Counted from the first letter of the stretch, positions 16,334 through 28,540 are shown. The stretch: 63,117 nucleotides of DNA from an uncultured Oscillospiraceae bacterium (GCA_934645175.1 CAKUDE010000010.1:1-63117); one strand, 5' to 3'. A program made the numbers and translations. Notes: a model not told the origin generated them from the sequence alone.

Positions 16334-16744
16334 ATGTTTCAACGAATCGGCGCATCGATCCGCCGTTTCCTTGCCGGACGCTACGGCTCGGACGCACTGA
16401 ACTGCGTTCTTTTGGTGCTGGCCGTTGTGGTCAGCCTTGTCAATAATATTCTTGCAAACGTCTTTCTGGATAGCCGCATCTATACCGGTGTCATTTATCA
16501 CGTTCTCTGGCTTGTGATGATGGCGCTTCTGGTTCTGAGTCTGGTGCGCAGCTTTTCGCGCAACATTCCGGCGCGCCGCCGCGAAAATGCGCGGCTTGTG
16601 CAGCTTTGGACCCGTCTGCGCGACCGGAAAAACCGTTATTTCCGCTGCCCGAATTGCAAGCAGCTCGTGCGCGTGCCGCGCGGGCGCGGTAAAGTCAGCA
16701 TCCGTTGCCCGAAATGCGGCGAAAAATTCATCCGCAAGACCTGA
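16334..16744 (+). CDS. Membrane protein with C-terminal zinc ribbon
   Basis: 136 residues. Two hydrophobic segments (about 23-45 and 54-75) form a membrane hairpin; a basic stretch follows; the C-terminus is a zinc ribbon with Cys105/Cys108 and Cys125/Cys128. No function is known to me. GGTGAT, complementary to the 16S rRNA end, lies four bases before the ATG; a GTG at 16325 would also be in frame. The ribbon closely matches that of the 62-residue protein at 45642-45830, including the 20-residue spacing between the cysteine pairs. Confidence 0.75.
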   Translation: MFQRIGASIRRFLAGRYGSDALNCVLLVLAVVVSLVNNILANVFLDSRIYTGVIYHVLWLVMMALLVLSLVRSFSRNIPARRRENARLVQLWTRLRDRKNRYFRCPNCKQLVRVPRGRGKVSIRCPKCGEKFIRKT

Positions 16745-16746
16745 GT

Positions 16747-16784
16747 AAAAAACGCAGCCTTCCGTTCGGAGGGCTGCGTTTTTT
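16747..16784. terminator. Bidirectional terminator between convergent genes
   Basis: AAAAAACGCAGCC and GGGCTGCGTTTTTT arms around a small inner stem. T-runs on both strands serve the zinc-ribbon gene (plus) and rluD (minus). Confidence 0.85.
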
Positions 16785-16800
16785 GCATTCGGTCGGCACT

Positions 16801-17706
16801 TCAGCTTTTTTCCTGCAAGCGCTTCAGGGCGGCGGTGAACTCGTCGGGAAGAGGGCAGGTCACATGGACCCGCTCGCCCGTGCGCGGGTGGAGAAATTGC
16901 AGCTCGCGCGCATGGAGCGCCTGCGAATGCAGCCCCAGCTCCGGCTTTTGAATGCCGTAAAGCGGGTCGCCCGCGATGGGATGGCGGATATAGGCCATGT
17001 GTACACGGATCTGGTGCGTGCGTCCGGTCTCCAGCTTACAGCGCAGATGGGTATACTGCCCATAGCGCGCAATGACCTGCCAATGCGTTACGGCGGGACG
17101 GCTGTTTTTCTCCGTTACGGCCATGCGCTTGCGATCGGTCGGGTGGCGGCCGATGGGTGCGTCAACCGTGCCGGAATCCTCGCGGAAGCCGCCGCGCACG
17201 ATGCACTCATAGGTGCGCGAAAGACTGCGATCCTTCAGCTGCTCGCTCAGAGCATGATGGGCAAAGTCATTCTTTGCCACGATGAGCAGGCCGGTCGTGT
17301 CCCGGTCGATGCGGTGGACAATGCCGGGGCGCTTCTCTCCGCCGATGCCGGACAGACTCTCACCGCAGTGGTGCAGCAGTGCGTTGACCAGCGTGCCGTC
17401 GGCATGACCGACAGCGGGATGGACGACCATGCCCTTTGGCTTGTTGACCACGAGTACGTCCTCATCCTCGTAGATTACTTCCAACGCGATGTCCTGCGCC
17501 TCGACCGGCACTTCGCACAGCTCCGGTATGGACAACTCATAGACTGCTCCCGCCTCGGTTTTGGCGTTTTTTTTGACGGGAAGGCCGTTACAGCGCACGT
17601 TGCCTTGCTCCAGAAGGCGTTGGACGGCGCTGCGGGACAGCTCCGGAGCTTCACGCGCCAGGAATACGTCGACGCGCTCTCCCGCCGCTTCAGCTCGGAT
17701 CCGCAT
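16801..17706 (-). CDS. RluA/RluD-family pseudouridine synthase
   Basis: 301 residues: N-terminal S4 domain (about 10-60) and a catalytic domain with HRIDRDTTGLL, where Asp134 is the catalytic residue. Modifies uridines in 23S rRNA (the RluD group) or tRNA; S4 plus domain length favours RluD. The chosen ATG lies inside the end of lspA (17-base overlap), as is common for this pair. A frame extending to 17742 is possible but adds residues unlike the family. Confidence 0.92.
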   Translation of the reverse strand: MRIRAEAAGERVDVFLAREAPELSRSAVQRLLEQGNVRCNGLPVKKNAKTEAGAVYELSIPELCEVPVEAQDIALEVIYEDEDVLVVNKPKGMVVHPAVGHADGTLVNALLHHCGESLSGIGGEKRPGIVHRIDRDTTGLLIVAKNDFAHHALSEQLKDRSLSRTYECIVRGGFREDSGTVDAPIGRHPTDRKRMAVTEKNSRPAVTHWQVIARYGQYTHLRCKLETGRTHQIRVHMAYIRHPIAGDPLYGIQKPELGLHSQALHARELQFLHPRTGERVHVTCPLPDEFTAALKRLQEKS

Positions 17707-18166
17707 CGGGCTTTTTGCGCGTCGTGCACAGCACATAGACAATCAGGGAAAAGCAACCGACGGTGATAAAGCAGTCGGCAACATTAAAGACGGGGAAATT
17801 GACAAAATCCAGCGCGATCATATCCGTAACCGAGCCGCGCGTGAGGCGGTCAATCAGATTGCCAATGCCGCCGCCGGCGATGGCAAACAGGCAGACCAGC
17901 TCAAATTTGGACGAGAGCCATTTTTTCCACAGCATCACGGCAAACAGCGCCAGGAAGACGAACAGCACGAGGACAAAAACCCACGTCTGCCCCTCAAGAA
18001 TCGACCAGGCCGCGCCGGTATTCTCGGCGTGCGTGATGTGGAAAATTCCGAGAATACTTCGTGACGGAAGCCTGCCGGCTTCGCTTGCGGCACGCACGAG
18101 CGCCTTTGTCCATTGGTCGAGGCCGATGATCGCGGCGGCCATTGCCGCCATAACAGCATAGAACAT
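17690..18166 (-). CDS. lspA: Lipoprotein signal peptidase
   Basis: 158 residues, four membrane segments. Catalytic aspartates are Asp115 in GSVTDMI and Asp131 in FNVADC; NTGAAW is the second family motif. Cleaves the signal peptide of diacylglyceryl-modified prolipoproteins; the serpin at 41778-43037 is one likely client in this window. Followed immediately by the rluD-type gene. Confidence 0.96.
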   Translation of the reverse strand: MFYAVMAAMAAAIIGLDQWTKALVRAASEAGRLPSRSILGIFHITHAENTGAAWSILEGQTWVFVLVLFVFLALFAVMLWKKWLSSKFELVCLFAIAGGGIGNLIDRLTRGSVTDMIALDFVNFPVFNVADCFITVGCFSLIVYVLCTTRKKPDADPS

Positions 18167-18232
18167 AGCGTCCCTCCGATGCGCGGAAGGTGCGGCTTCC
18201 GAAAACCGAACGATTTTACGGATTACGGATCG

Positions 18233-18672
18233 TCACCTTCCGGCGTATTTTTTGCTCTCCGCGACGGCCAGACGGTCGCAGCGGTTGTTTTTTTCGTTTT
18301 CGGCGTGACCCTTGACCCAGTGCCATGTCACGCTGTGTGTTTCCAGCAGAGGCAGAAGCTGCTGCCAGAGATCGACGTTCAGCGCGGGCTTTTTGTCGGC
18401 CTTGATCCAGCCCTTTGCGCGCCAGCCGTAGACCCAGCGCTTATCCACTGCGTCAAACACATATTTGGAGTCGGTATACAATTCGACGGCGCACGGTTCC
18501 CTGAGCGCCCGGAGCGCTTCGATGACGCCGGACAGCTCCATGCGGTTGTTCGTCGTCTGCGCTTCGCCGCCGGAAAGCTCCTTTTCCAGGCCGTTCCATT
18601 CCAGAATCGCACCCCAGCCGCCGGGGCCGGGATTGCCGGAGCAGGCGCCGTCGGTATAGATCGTGACCGTTT

Positions 18673-18676
<4 letters not shown>
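18233..18676 (-). CDS. rnhA: Ribonuclease HI
   Basis: 147 residues, all four acidic catalytic residues visible: Asp9 in [11 protein letters not shown], Glu47 in NNRMEL, Asp69 in YTDSKYV, Asp134 in NRCDRLA. Degrades the RNA strand of RNA:DNA hybrids. The ATG overlaps the lepA stop by four bases. Confidence 0.96.
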
Positions 18677-20478
<1,802 letters not shown>

Positions 20479-20488
20479 ATTCGTGTTC

Positions 20489-20836
20489 CTACTTTATAAA
20501 TTTATCGATGGCTTCGCAGAGATTCAGTATCGCGTCGTCGTCGCCGTCTTCCACGGCGTCTACGACACAGTGACGCAAATGATCCTGCAGGATCACTTTA
20601 CCGGTGCTCTCCAGCGCGGCGCGGACGGCGGCAAGCTGCACCAGAACCTCCGTGCAGTCCACATCCTCATCGACCATGCGGCGCACCTTTTCCAAATGTC
20701 CGGCGGCGCGCGCCAGCCGGTTCATTACCAGCTTCTTGCTCTCGTGGGTATGCGTGTGGTGACCGTGCGTGTGTTCGTGTGCGTGATCGTGTTCGTGTGC
20801 GTAGACGACCGGGTCGTTCTCTTTTCCGGAATGCAT
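20489..20836 (-). CDS. csoR: CsoR/RcnR-family metal-sensing repressor with His-rich N-terminus
   Basis: 115 residues, all-helical DUF156 family. The metal residues read Cys61 (VDCTEV), His86 and Cys90 (DHLRHC): the Cys-His-Cys set of copper(I)-sensing CsoR, not the nickel/cobalt set of RcnR. Residues 14-31 hold ten histidines, an added metal-binding tail. No copper ATPase or chaperone is within the window. GGAGG is ten bases before the ATG. It lies ten bases upstream of lepA, so it probably heads a csoR-lepA-rnhA transcript. Confidence 0.88.
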   Translation of the reverse strand: MHSGKENDPVVYAHEHDHAHEHTHGHHTHTHESKKLVMNRLARAAGHLEKVRRMVDEDVDCTEVLVQLAAVRAALESTGKVILQDHLRHCVVDAVEDGDDDAILNLCEAIDKFIK

Positions 20837-20869
20837 GACGTTCCGCCTCCCAGCATAATAATTCACGAT

Positions 20870-20898
20870 ATTATAACATAATCCGGCGCACTTGAAAA
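20870..20898 (-). promoter_or_regulatory. Promoter of csoR-lepA
   Basis: On the minus strand TATAAT at 20870-20875, a 17-base spacer and TTTTCA at 20893-20898. No clear GC-centred CsoR operator could be drawn here, so self-regulation is not shown. Confidence 0.6.
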
Positions 20899-20956
20899 GC
20901 CCTGATTTCCCTCCGATGCCGCCGAAAAAAATTTTTTCAAAAACTCCGGAAACCAC

Positions 20957-20985
20957 TTGACAAAAACGAAAAGGGGGAGTATAGT
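20957..20985 (+). promoter_or_regulatory. Heat-shock operon promoter
   Basis: Perfect TTGACA (20957-20962), 17-base spacer, TATAGT (20980-20985): a housekeeping sigma-A promoter directly in front of the CIRCE operator. Confidence 0.92.
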
Positions 20986-20989
20986 GTGC

Positions 20990-21016
20990 TTAGCACTCGG
21001 AGATAAAGAGTGCTAA
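20990..21016 (+). promoter_or_regulatory. CIRCE operator (HrcA binding site)
   Basis: Perfect TTAGCACTC, nine-base spacer, GAGTGCTAA. It overlaps the expected start of transcription, so bound HrcA would block the hrcA-grpE-dnaK-dnaJ operon until heat shock. The only CIRCE I found in the window. Confidence 0.98.
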
Positions 21017-21040
21017 CAGACTGCAAAGGGGAGTGCCAGA

Positions 21041-22093
21041 ATGGAGCTGTCGGAGCGAAAGCAAAAGATTCTGAAGGCGATCGTCGATCTGTATATTCGC
21101 ACCGCCGAGCCGGTTGGCTCAAAGACCATCGCACAGCTCCCGGATATGGACTTTTCCCCTGCGACAATTCGAAACGAAATGGCGGAGCTGACCAGCCTGG
21201 GCTTTCTGGAGCAGCCGCATACCTCTGCCGGCCGCATCCCCAGTCCGACGGGCTACCGCTTCTACATCGACCGGCTCATGCAGGACTACCGTTTGAGCGT
21301 GGACGAAACGCAGTCGATCAACCGCGCGATGGAGAACCGCTTGCAGGAATTCGACCGCGCAATGTCACAGGTCGGCAAGCTCGTTTCGAGATTGACCAAT
21401 CTTCCGGCGTACGCCATGACCTCCCACACCGTCGGCGTGTCGGTGAAGCATTTTGAACTGCTGATGGCCGAGCGCGGGAGCTTTATCCTCGTCGTAATGA
21501 CGTCGGACGATGCGGTGAAGAACCGGCTCATCAAGCTTCCGCTGAGCGTTACGGAGCAGGATCTGAAGCTGCTGAGCGCCGTTCTGAATGCGGGGCTGAC
21601 CGGCCTCGCACCGGAGCAGTTTACCGCCGAGGTTATCGAGCGCATTACACGCAGCGCGGGCGCTGCGGCGAGCCTTGTGCCCGTTGTGGTGGACTTCACC
21701 GTGCAGGTGCTGGAGGACTGCCGCCGCGCGCAGGTGTATGTGACCGGCCAGAGCCGTCTGCTTGGACACCCGGAGTATCAGGATGTCGATAAGGCGCAGG
21801 CCGTGCTCGGTGCGCTTGATGAGGAGACCATCTCCCATCTGCCCGCAAAGCTTGGCGAGGGCAATCCTGTTCAGATCCTCGTCGGCCCCGAAAATGTCGC
21901 CGAGGAGCTGAAGGACACCTCCGTCGTGATGACTCGCTTCGACATCGGCGACGGGATGCAGGGTATGATCGGCGTGGTTGGTCCGCAGCGAATGGATTAT
22001 GCACAGATCACAGCAAGATTGAGCTACTTTGCCGAGGGCCTCGGCCGGATGTTCTCAAAGCCGGAGTTGCCCGAAGCGAAGAAGGAGGAATAA
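21041..22093 (+). CDS. hrcA: Heat-inducible transcription repressor HrcA
   Basis: 350 residues. N-terminal winged helix MELSERKQKILKAIVDLYI with the NEMAELTSLGFLEQPHTSAGRIPS segment, then a GAF-like dimerisation domain. It represses this operon through the CIRCE element 25 bases upstream; its folding depends on chaperonin, which gives heat feedback. GGGGAG lies ten bases before the ATG. GrpE starts four bases after its stop. Confidence 0.97.
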   Translation: MELSERKQKILKAIVDLYIRTAEPVGSKTIAQLPDMDFSPATIRNEMAELTSLGFLEQPHTSAGRIPSPTGYRFYIDRLMQDYRLSVDETQSINRAMENRLQEFDRAMSQVGKLVSRLTNLPAYAMTSHTVGVSVKHFELLMAERGSFILVVMTSDDAVKNRLIKLPLSVTEQDLKLLSAVLNAGLTGLAPEQFTAEVIERITRSAGAAASLVPVVVDFTVQVLEDCRRAQVYVTGQSRLLGHPEYQDVDKAQAVLGALDEETISHLPAKLGEGNPVQILVGPENVAEELKDTSVVMTRFDIGDGMQGMIGVVGPQRMDYAQITARLSYFAEGLGRMFSKPELPEAKKEE

Positions 22094-22096
22094 GCC

Positions 22097-22651
22097 TTGA
22101 GCAATAAGAAGAAAGAAGTCGAAAAAACCGAACAGGACGCACAGGCTGCGCAGCAGACCGCTGCAGAAGCGGCTGAGGTTCCCGCCGAGGCTCCCGAGGC
22201 GGATCAGACGGCCGCCGCGCTCGACGAGGCGAAGGCCGCGCAGGCGCGCGAGCACGAGCAGTACCTGCGCCTTGCGGCGGAGTACGACAACTTCCGCAAA
22301 CGTTCGGCGAAGGAAAAGGACGGCATCTATCAGGACGCCAAAGCAGACACGGCGAAGAAATTCCTGCCGGTCTATGACAATCTGGAGCGTGCCCTGAAAA
22401 ATGAGACTGCCGACGCCGCCTATAAAAAGGGCGTGGAAATGACAATGAACGAGCTGGTCAAGATTCTGGCTGCGCTGGAGATTATCCCCTTTGGCGCGGC
22501 GGGAGAGGCGTTCGATCCGCAGCGGCACAACGCCGTGATGCACATCGAGGACGAAACGCTTGGCGAGAACGTTGTTGCAGAGGTCTTCCAGACCGGCTTT
22601 GCCATGGGCGAGCGGGTGATCCGCTTCGCGATGGTCAAGGTTGCGAACTGA
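22097..22651 (+). CDS. grpE: Nucleotide exchange factor GrpE
   Basis: 184 residues: an acidic, alanine/glutamate-rich N-terminal tail (1-55), a long coiled coil (about 55-100) and a C-terminal beta domain with ALEIIPFGAAGEAFDPQRHNAV. Drives ADP release from DnaK. The start is a TTG at 22097: GAAGGAGG sits eight to nine bases upstream and no in-frame ATG occurs before the coiled coil. TTG may lower its yield relative to DnaK. Confidence 0.94.
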   Translation: MSNKKKEVEKTEQDAQAAQQTAAEAAEVPAEAPEADQTAAALDEAKAAQAREHEQYLRLAAEYDNFRKRSAKEKDGIYQDAKADTAKKFLPVYDNLERALKNETADAAYKKGVEMTMNELVKILAALEIIPFGAAGEAFDPQRHNAVMHIEDETLGENVVAEVFQTGFAMGERVIRFAMVKVAN

Positions 22652-22703
22652 AACGACCCATATAAAATCCGTAAAAAATCTCTTGATATATTGGAGGAAC
22701 TGA

Positions 22704-24533
<1,830 letters not shown>

Positions 24534-24547
24534 GACAGAATCTCGAA

Positions 24548-24590
24548 GCGGGGCGGCTTCGCCGCCCCGCTCGCCTGCTTTCCGGCAGGC
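24548..24590 (+). other. Tandem hairpins between dnaK and dnaJ
   Basis: First a perfect ten-pair GCGGGGCGGC-TTC-GCCGCCCCGC stem, then GCCTGC/GCAGGC. There is no T-run after either, so they are not standard terminators. Likely roles are 3' protection of the dnaK message or a processing site lowering dnaJ output. Confidence 0.65.
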
Positions 24591-24619
24591 ACATCGAGCT
24601 TCCATAAGAAGGTGGACGC

Positions 24620-25756
24620 ATGGCAAACGAAAACAAACGCGATTATTACGAGGTGCTGGGCGTGGCGAAGGACGCGACCGACGCCGACATCAAGCGCGCC
24701 TACCGCAAGCTAGCGGCGCAGTACCACCCGGACGTAAACCACGAGCCGGACGCCGAGCAGCGCTTCAAGGAGATCAACGAGGCCAATGAGGTTCTGTCCG
24801 ACCCGGAGAAGCGTGCACGCTACGATCAGTTTGGCTTCGCAGGCGTGGACCCGAATTTCAATCCGAACGCCGCAGGCGGCAACCCCTTCGGGGATTTCGG
24901 CGGCTTCTCCGGCTTCGGCGACATCTTCGGCGATCTGTTCGGCGGTGGTCGAAGCACACGCCGCAGCGCCAACTCGCCGATGCGCGGCGAGGATATCGGC
25001 GCGCAGATTGAGCTGGACTTTGAAGAGGCCGCTTTCGGCACCGAGAAGGAGATTTCCGCGCAGCGCATTTGCGACTGCGACGAGTGCAAGGGTACGGGCG
25101 CCGCGCCCGGCACGAAGGTGGAGACCTGCTCGCGCTGTAAGGGCAGCGGTACGGTTCGCATGCAGCAGAGCTTCATGGGCATGGTCATGCAGTCGGACAG
25201 CGTATGCCCGGATTGCCGGGGCACCGGTAAAAGAATTCCCACACCCTGTCCACGCTGCAAGGGCAAGGGCAAGGTGCGCCGTACATTCAAGACGCGCGTG
25301 CGCTTCCCGGCCGGTATCGACGACGGGCAGACGCTCCGTGTGCGCGGTGAGGGCAACGTCGGTTCCAACGGCGGCCCCGCAGGCGACCTGATGGTCACGG
25401 TGCGCGTGCGCAGTCATCCGCTCTTTGTCCGCCGCGGACAGGACGTTTACTGCGAAATGCCGGTCACCTTTGCGCAGGCGGCGCTCGGCGCGGAGGTTGA
25501 GGTGCCGACGCTTGACGGCAAGGTGCGCTACAGCATTACCGAGGGTACGCAGACCGGAACAACCTTCCGCCTGCGCGGCAAGGGCATCCCGAATGTCGGC
25601 GGTAAGGGCCGCGGCGACGAGTATGTCACCGTAACGGTTGAGACGCCGACCCGTCTGAACCGTGAGCAGAAGGATCTGCTCAGGCGGCTCGGCGAAACGC
25701 TGACGGATTCCAATCAACCTGCCCGTAAGAGCTTTGCCAGGAAGGCGGAAAAATAA
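24620..25756 (+). CDS. dnaJ: Chaperone protein DnaJ
   Basis: 378 residues. J domain 1-70 with the HPD motif in QYHPDVN, Gly/Phe-rich linker ([15 protein letters not shown]), four CxxCxGxG zinc repeats ([32 protein letters not shown]) and two C-terminal beta domains. Type I Hsp40 that stimulates DnaK ATPase. GAAGGTGG precedes the ATG. Last gene of the CIRCE operon. Confidence 0.97.
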   Translation: MANENKRDYYEVLGVAKDATDADIKRAYRKLAAQYHPDVNHEPDAEQRFKEINEANEVLSDPEKRARYDQFGFAGVDPNFNPNAAGGNPFGDFGGFSGFGDIFGDLFGGGRSTRRSANSPMRGEDIGAQIELDFEEAAFGTEKEISAQRICDCDECKGTGAAPGTKVETCSRCKGSGTVRMQQSFMGMVMQSDSVCPDCRGTGKRIPTPCPRCKGKGKVRRTFKTRVRFPAGIDDGQTLRVRGEGNVGSNGGPAGDLMVTVRVRSHPLFVRRGQDVYCEMPVTFAQAALGAEVEVPTLDGKVRYSITEGTQTGTTFRLRGKGIPNVGGKGRGDEYVTVTVETPTRLNREQKDLLRRLGETLTDSNQPARKSFARKAEK

Positions 25757-25790
25757 GACGGCGGGCTGCTGCCTGCCTCAGAAAAACGGC

Positions 25791-25828
25791 AAAACGGCTG
25801 CCGCCCGTATGGGCGGCAGCCGTTTTTT
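25791..25828 (+). terminator. Terminator of the dnaK operon
   Basis: AAAACGGCTGCCGCCC-GTAT-GGGCGGCAGCCGTTTTTT; very strong stem and six T. Confidence 0.95.
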
Positions 25829-25898
25829 GAACCGAGACTCCCGACTTGCCGTACGAAGCGGGGCAACGCGGCAATGAAAGGAGGATACACAATCTTGG

Positions 25899-25926
25899 CG
25901 GCGCAGAGCCGATCGGCTCTGCGCCG
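25899..25926. repeat. Perfect 28-base palindrome
   Basis: The 14-base arms meet at GATC with no mismatch. It lies 37 bases beyond the tetR stop. It may end gltX-tetR transcription, but no T-run follows on the minus strand, or be a protein-binding site. AAAGGAGG occurs 19 bases upstream on the plus strand with no credible gene behind it. Confidence 0.6.
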
Positions 25927-25962
25927 TATTGTTTGCGGTCAGTGACGATAAGTCCGGGCGTT

Positions 25963-26526
25963 TTATCCCAAAAGCTGCCGGATCAGACAAAGCTGACCGT
26001 CAATGTCCGTTTGCGTCAGGGGAAGCAGGGCGTTGTGCTTTGCCATACCCTCCAGCAACCAGAGAATATGCGCGGCTGCCGCCTCCGGCGTATCACAGCG
26101 GTAATCGCCCTGCTCCGTACCGAGCCGAATCAGCGCCGCAACAATGGCGACGGAGGATTCCGCGCGCTCGACGAGCAGTGCCCGCACCTGCGGACATTCG
26201 TCCGGCAGCTCTCCCTTGTCATAGCAGCGCTTCGGGTCGAGAAGCTGTGCCAGCCGCGCGGTCAGAAAGGTCTCCAGCACACGCTTTGCCGGAACGGCGT
26301 TTGCCTGTGCACGCTCCAACGCGGCGACGGCAAGCACCTGCTCCTGCCGCACAAGCGCACCGAACAGCTCCTCCGTCGAGGAGAAGTAGCGATACAGTCC
26401 GCCGCGCGAGATCGCCGCGGTGTTGCAGACATCGGCCATACTCACACGGGCGAAGCCTTTTTCAGCAAAGAGAGTCCTTGCGGCTTCCAGAATCCTTGTA
26501 CGGGAGGCGTCGGCTTTGGCGCCCAT
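25963..26526 (-). CDS. TetR/AcrR-family transcriptional regulator
   Basis: 187 residues. The N-terminal helix-turn-helix is TRILEAARTLFAEKGFARVSMADVC followed by AISRGGLYRYFSS, a standard TetR DNA-binding fold; the C-terminal ligand domain is not recognisable. The ATG overlaps the gltX stop (TGATG), so it is cotranscribed with gltX and has no promoter of its own. No drug pump or metabolic target lies next to it; its regulon is unknown. Confidence 0.88.
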   Translation of the reverse strand: MGAKADASRTRILEAARTLFAEKGFARVSMADVCNTAAISRGGLYRYFSSTEELFGALVRQEQVLAVAALERAQANAVPAKRVLETFLTARLAQLLDPKRCYDKGELPDECPQVRALLVERAESSVAIVAALIRLGTEQGDYRCDTPEAAAAHILWLLEGMAKHNALLPLTQTDIDGQLCLIRQLLG

Positions 26527-28169
26527 CAGAGCGAATCGACGGCGCTCTTCAGCCGTTCGGCGCAGCGCGCCGGGCCGAGAAGCTGCATGACGGAGTAGAG
26601 ATCCGGGGAATTGGCTTTGCCGGTGACGGCAAGGCGCAGGAAGCCGGACACGTCCGCCACGGAACCGGGCCATGCAGAGGGGTTTGCCTTATAGGCCTTC
26701 ATATCCGTCGCATAGCCCAGCTCCGCCGTGACGGCCTTGAGCTTATCGAACCAGACGGCGGAATCGTCTGCCGGGTCATAGACGGCCGCAAGCTTTTCCA
26801 ACGCCGTGCGGATGACGGAGGGGGCGAACTGTGCCGGGAAAGACTCGCGGACAAAGAATTCGTCGTAGAAGAAGCTCATATACGGCTTCACGTCGCGCCA
26901 GGTCGCCAGATCCTTGCGCGGCTTTTTACCGCCCCGGCCGATGGCGAGGATCGCTTTTGCGTAATCCGGGTCTCTGCGCAGCGCTGCGGCGAAGTCCGGC
27001 TCAAACTCTTCGGCATACGCCAGCGCGAGCGTGTAAACCTGCGCGGCATCCATGCGGGCGATCTCGTTTTTTGACACGTCACACAGCTTGGCATAGTCAA
27101 ACAGCGCGCCTGCCGGATTGAGCTTTTTACAGGAGAAACGGAAAGCGTCGCTGTCCGCATCGGGGTTGGCGCGGCGCCAGTCCTCATAGTTTGAGTTGAG
27201 CAGCGTCATGATATACTCGTATACCGCGCGAACGGGGAAGCCCTCGGCCTTGTAATAGGTCAATGCCAGCTCGGGGTCCTTGCGTTTGGAGAGCTTGCGC
27301 TTGCTTGTTCCGTCCATTTTCATCAGCGGACCGATGTGGACGTACTTCGGCAGACGGAAGCTGAGCGCATGGAAAAGCTGGATGTGGAACGGCAGACTCG
27401 GCAGCCATTCATCGCCGCGCACCACATGCGTGGTGCGCATCAGGTGGTCGTCCACCGCGTGGGCAAAGTGGTAGGTGGGAATTCCGTCGGATTTGAGCAG
27501 CACATGATCGATATCGTTTTCGGTGACGGTCAGCGTGCCCTTTACGAGATCGTTGAATTTAAACTGACGCTCGCAGCTTCCGGTCGAACGGAAGCGCAGC
27601 ACCCAGGGCTGCCCGCTGCGCAGCGCCGCCTCGACGTCCGCAAGCGGACGGTCGCGCCACACGGCATAGGGGCCGTAATAGCCGAAGTTGACCTTTTTCT
27701 CCTCCTGCTCGGCGTGCATGGCGGCCAGTTCCTCCTCCGTGCAGAAGCAGGGGTACGCGTCGCCCTGCTCGACGAGCTGTTTGGCATATACATGGTAGAT
27801 CGATGCGCGACGGCGCTGGCGATAGGGACCGTAGCTTCCGGAGTCGCCGTCCTTGGTTGCGCCTTCGTCGAAGGTGATGCCGTAGTGGCTCAGTGTGTCG
27901 ATCAGTACCTCTACGGCGCCGGGCACTTCGCGTTTGGCATCGGTGTCCTCTACGCGCAAAAACAGCACGCCGCCGGACTGATGCGCCATGCGCTCGGCGA
28001 CAAGTCCCTGCACCAGATTGCCCAGATGGACAAAGCCGGTCGGCGAGGGGGCCATGCGGGTGACGACCGCACCCTCGGGGAGACTGCGCTCGGGAAAGCG
28101 CGCCTCAAGCGCCTGCGGCGTTTGGGTCACATCCGGAAAGAGAAGCTGCGCCAGAGCTTTTGTATCCAT
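26526..28169 (-). CDS. gltX: Glutamate--tRNA ligase
   Basis: 547 residues, class I synthetase. The HIGH-type motif is FVHLGNL (48-51 core) within RMAPSPTGFVHLGN, and the KMSKS-type motif is KRKLSKRKD. The length and opening are those of the longer clostridial GluRS form. Whether it also charges tRNA-Gln (requiring GatCAB) cannot be seen here. The start ATG is the first in-frame one after the promoter at 28203-28231. Confidence 0.95.
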   Translation of the reverse strand: MDTKALAQLLFPDVTQTPQALEARFPERSLPEGAVVTRMAPSPTGFVHLGNLVQGLVAERMAHQSGGVLFLRVEDTDAKREVPGAVEVLIDTLSHYGITFDEGATKDGDSGSYGPYRQRRRASIYHVYAKQLVEQGDAYPCFCTEEELAAMHAEQEEKKVNFGYYGPYAVWRDRPLADVEAALRSGQPWVLRFRSTGSCERQFKFNDLVKGTLTVTENDIDHVLLKSDGIPTYHFAHAVDDHLMRTTHVVRGDEWLPSLPFHIQLFHALSFRLPKYVHIGPLMKMDGTSKRKLSKRKDPELALTYYKAEGFPVRAVYEYIMTLLNSNYEDWRRANPDADSDAFRFSCKKLNPAGALFDYAKLCDVSKNEIARMDAAQVYTLALAYAEEFEPDFAAALRRDPDYAKAILAIGRGGKKPRKDLATWRDVKPYMSFFYDEFFVRESFPAQFAPSVIRTALEKLAAVYDPADDSAVWFDKLKAVTAELGYATDMKAYKANPSAWPGSVADVSGFLRLAVTGKANSPDLYSVMQLLGPARCAERLKSAVDSL

Positions 28170-28202
28170 AAAACATCCCTCTGTTTCTCGTTTTTTCTTT
28201 AT

Positions 28203-28231
28203 ACTATACGGAATCCCCGCAAAAAAGTCAA
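28203..28231 (-). promoter_or_regulatory. Promoter of gltX-tetR
   Basis: Minus strand: TATAGT at 28203-28208, 17-base spacer, TTGACT at 28226-28231. No T-box leader fits in the 30 bases before the gltX start. Confidence 0.85.
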
Positions 28232-28240
28232 GCGCTCCGT

Positions 28241-28528
28241 TTATTGCAGGAAGAGAAAGATGGCGAGCGTCAGCGCAATGCTCTGAGAATCCTCGTTGCC
28301 GTCGGCAAGAAGCAGGAGCAGAATAAGTAACAGGAGCGTATCTCCGTCGTCGCTGCACATGGGCAGAAGCCGCTCCACGACGGGCAGCCGTGAAAGTGCC
28401 GGCGGAGGACAGGGCGGTGCGGCGGGCGGTGCCGGAGCCGGCGCGGAGGGAGCGGGTTTCTGCGGGGCGTCCGGCACGCTTTGGCGGCGAAAGCCGCCGC
28501 TTTGGTCCGGAGAATAACGATGATACAT
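28241..28528 (-). CDS. Uncharacterised Pro-rich protein with hydrophobic tail
   Basis: 95 residues, not recognised. Residues about 20-45 are almost all Pro and Ala; the rest holds two short hydrophobic runs (LLLLILLLLL and IALTLAIFLFL) separated by an acidic DGNEDS. GGAGGGT lies six bases before the ATG, and the start is 12 bases after the previous stop, so it is the third gene of a small operon. The hydrophobic tail suggests membrane association; the function is unknown. Confidence 0.65.
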   Translation of the reverse strand: MYHRYSPDQSGGFRRQSVPDAPQKPAPSAPAPAPPAAPPCPPPALSRLPVVERLLPMCSDDGDTLLLLILLLLLADGNEDSQSIALTLAIFLFLQ

Positions 28529-28540
28529 ACCCTACCCTCC

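Noticed and set aside
25881..25950. Leader peptide starting at a TTG after AAAGGAGG
   Set aside because: Only 16 codons, running straight through the palindrome, and no downstream plus-strand gene to control.
28170..28202. T-box leader before gltX
   Set aside because: Only about 30 bases separate the promoter from the start codon; no room for one.
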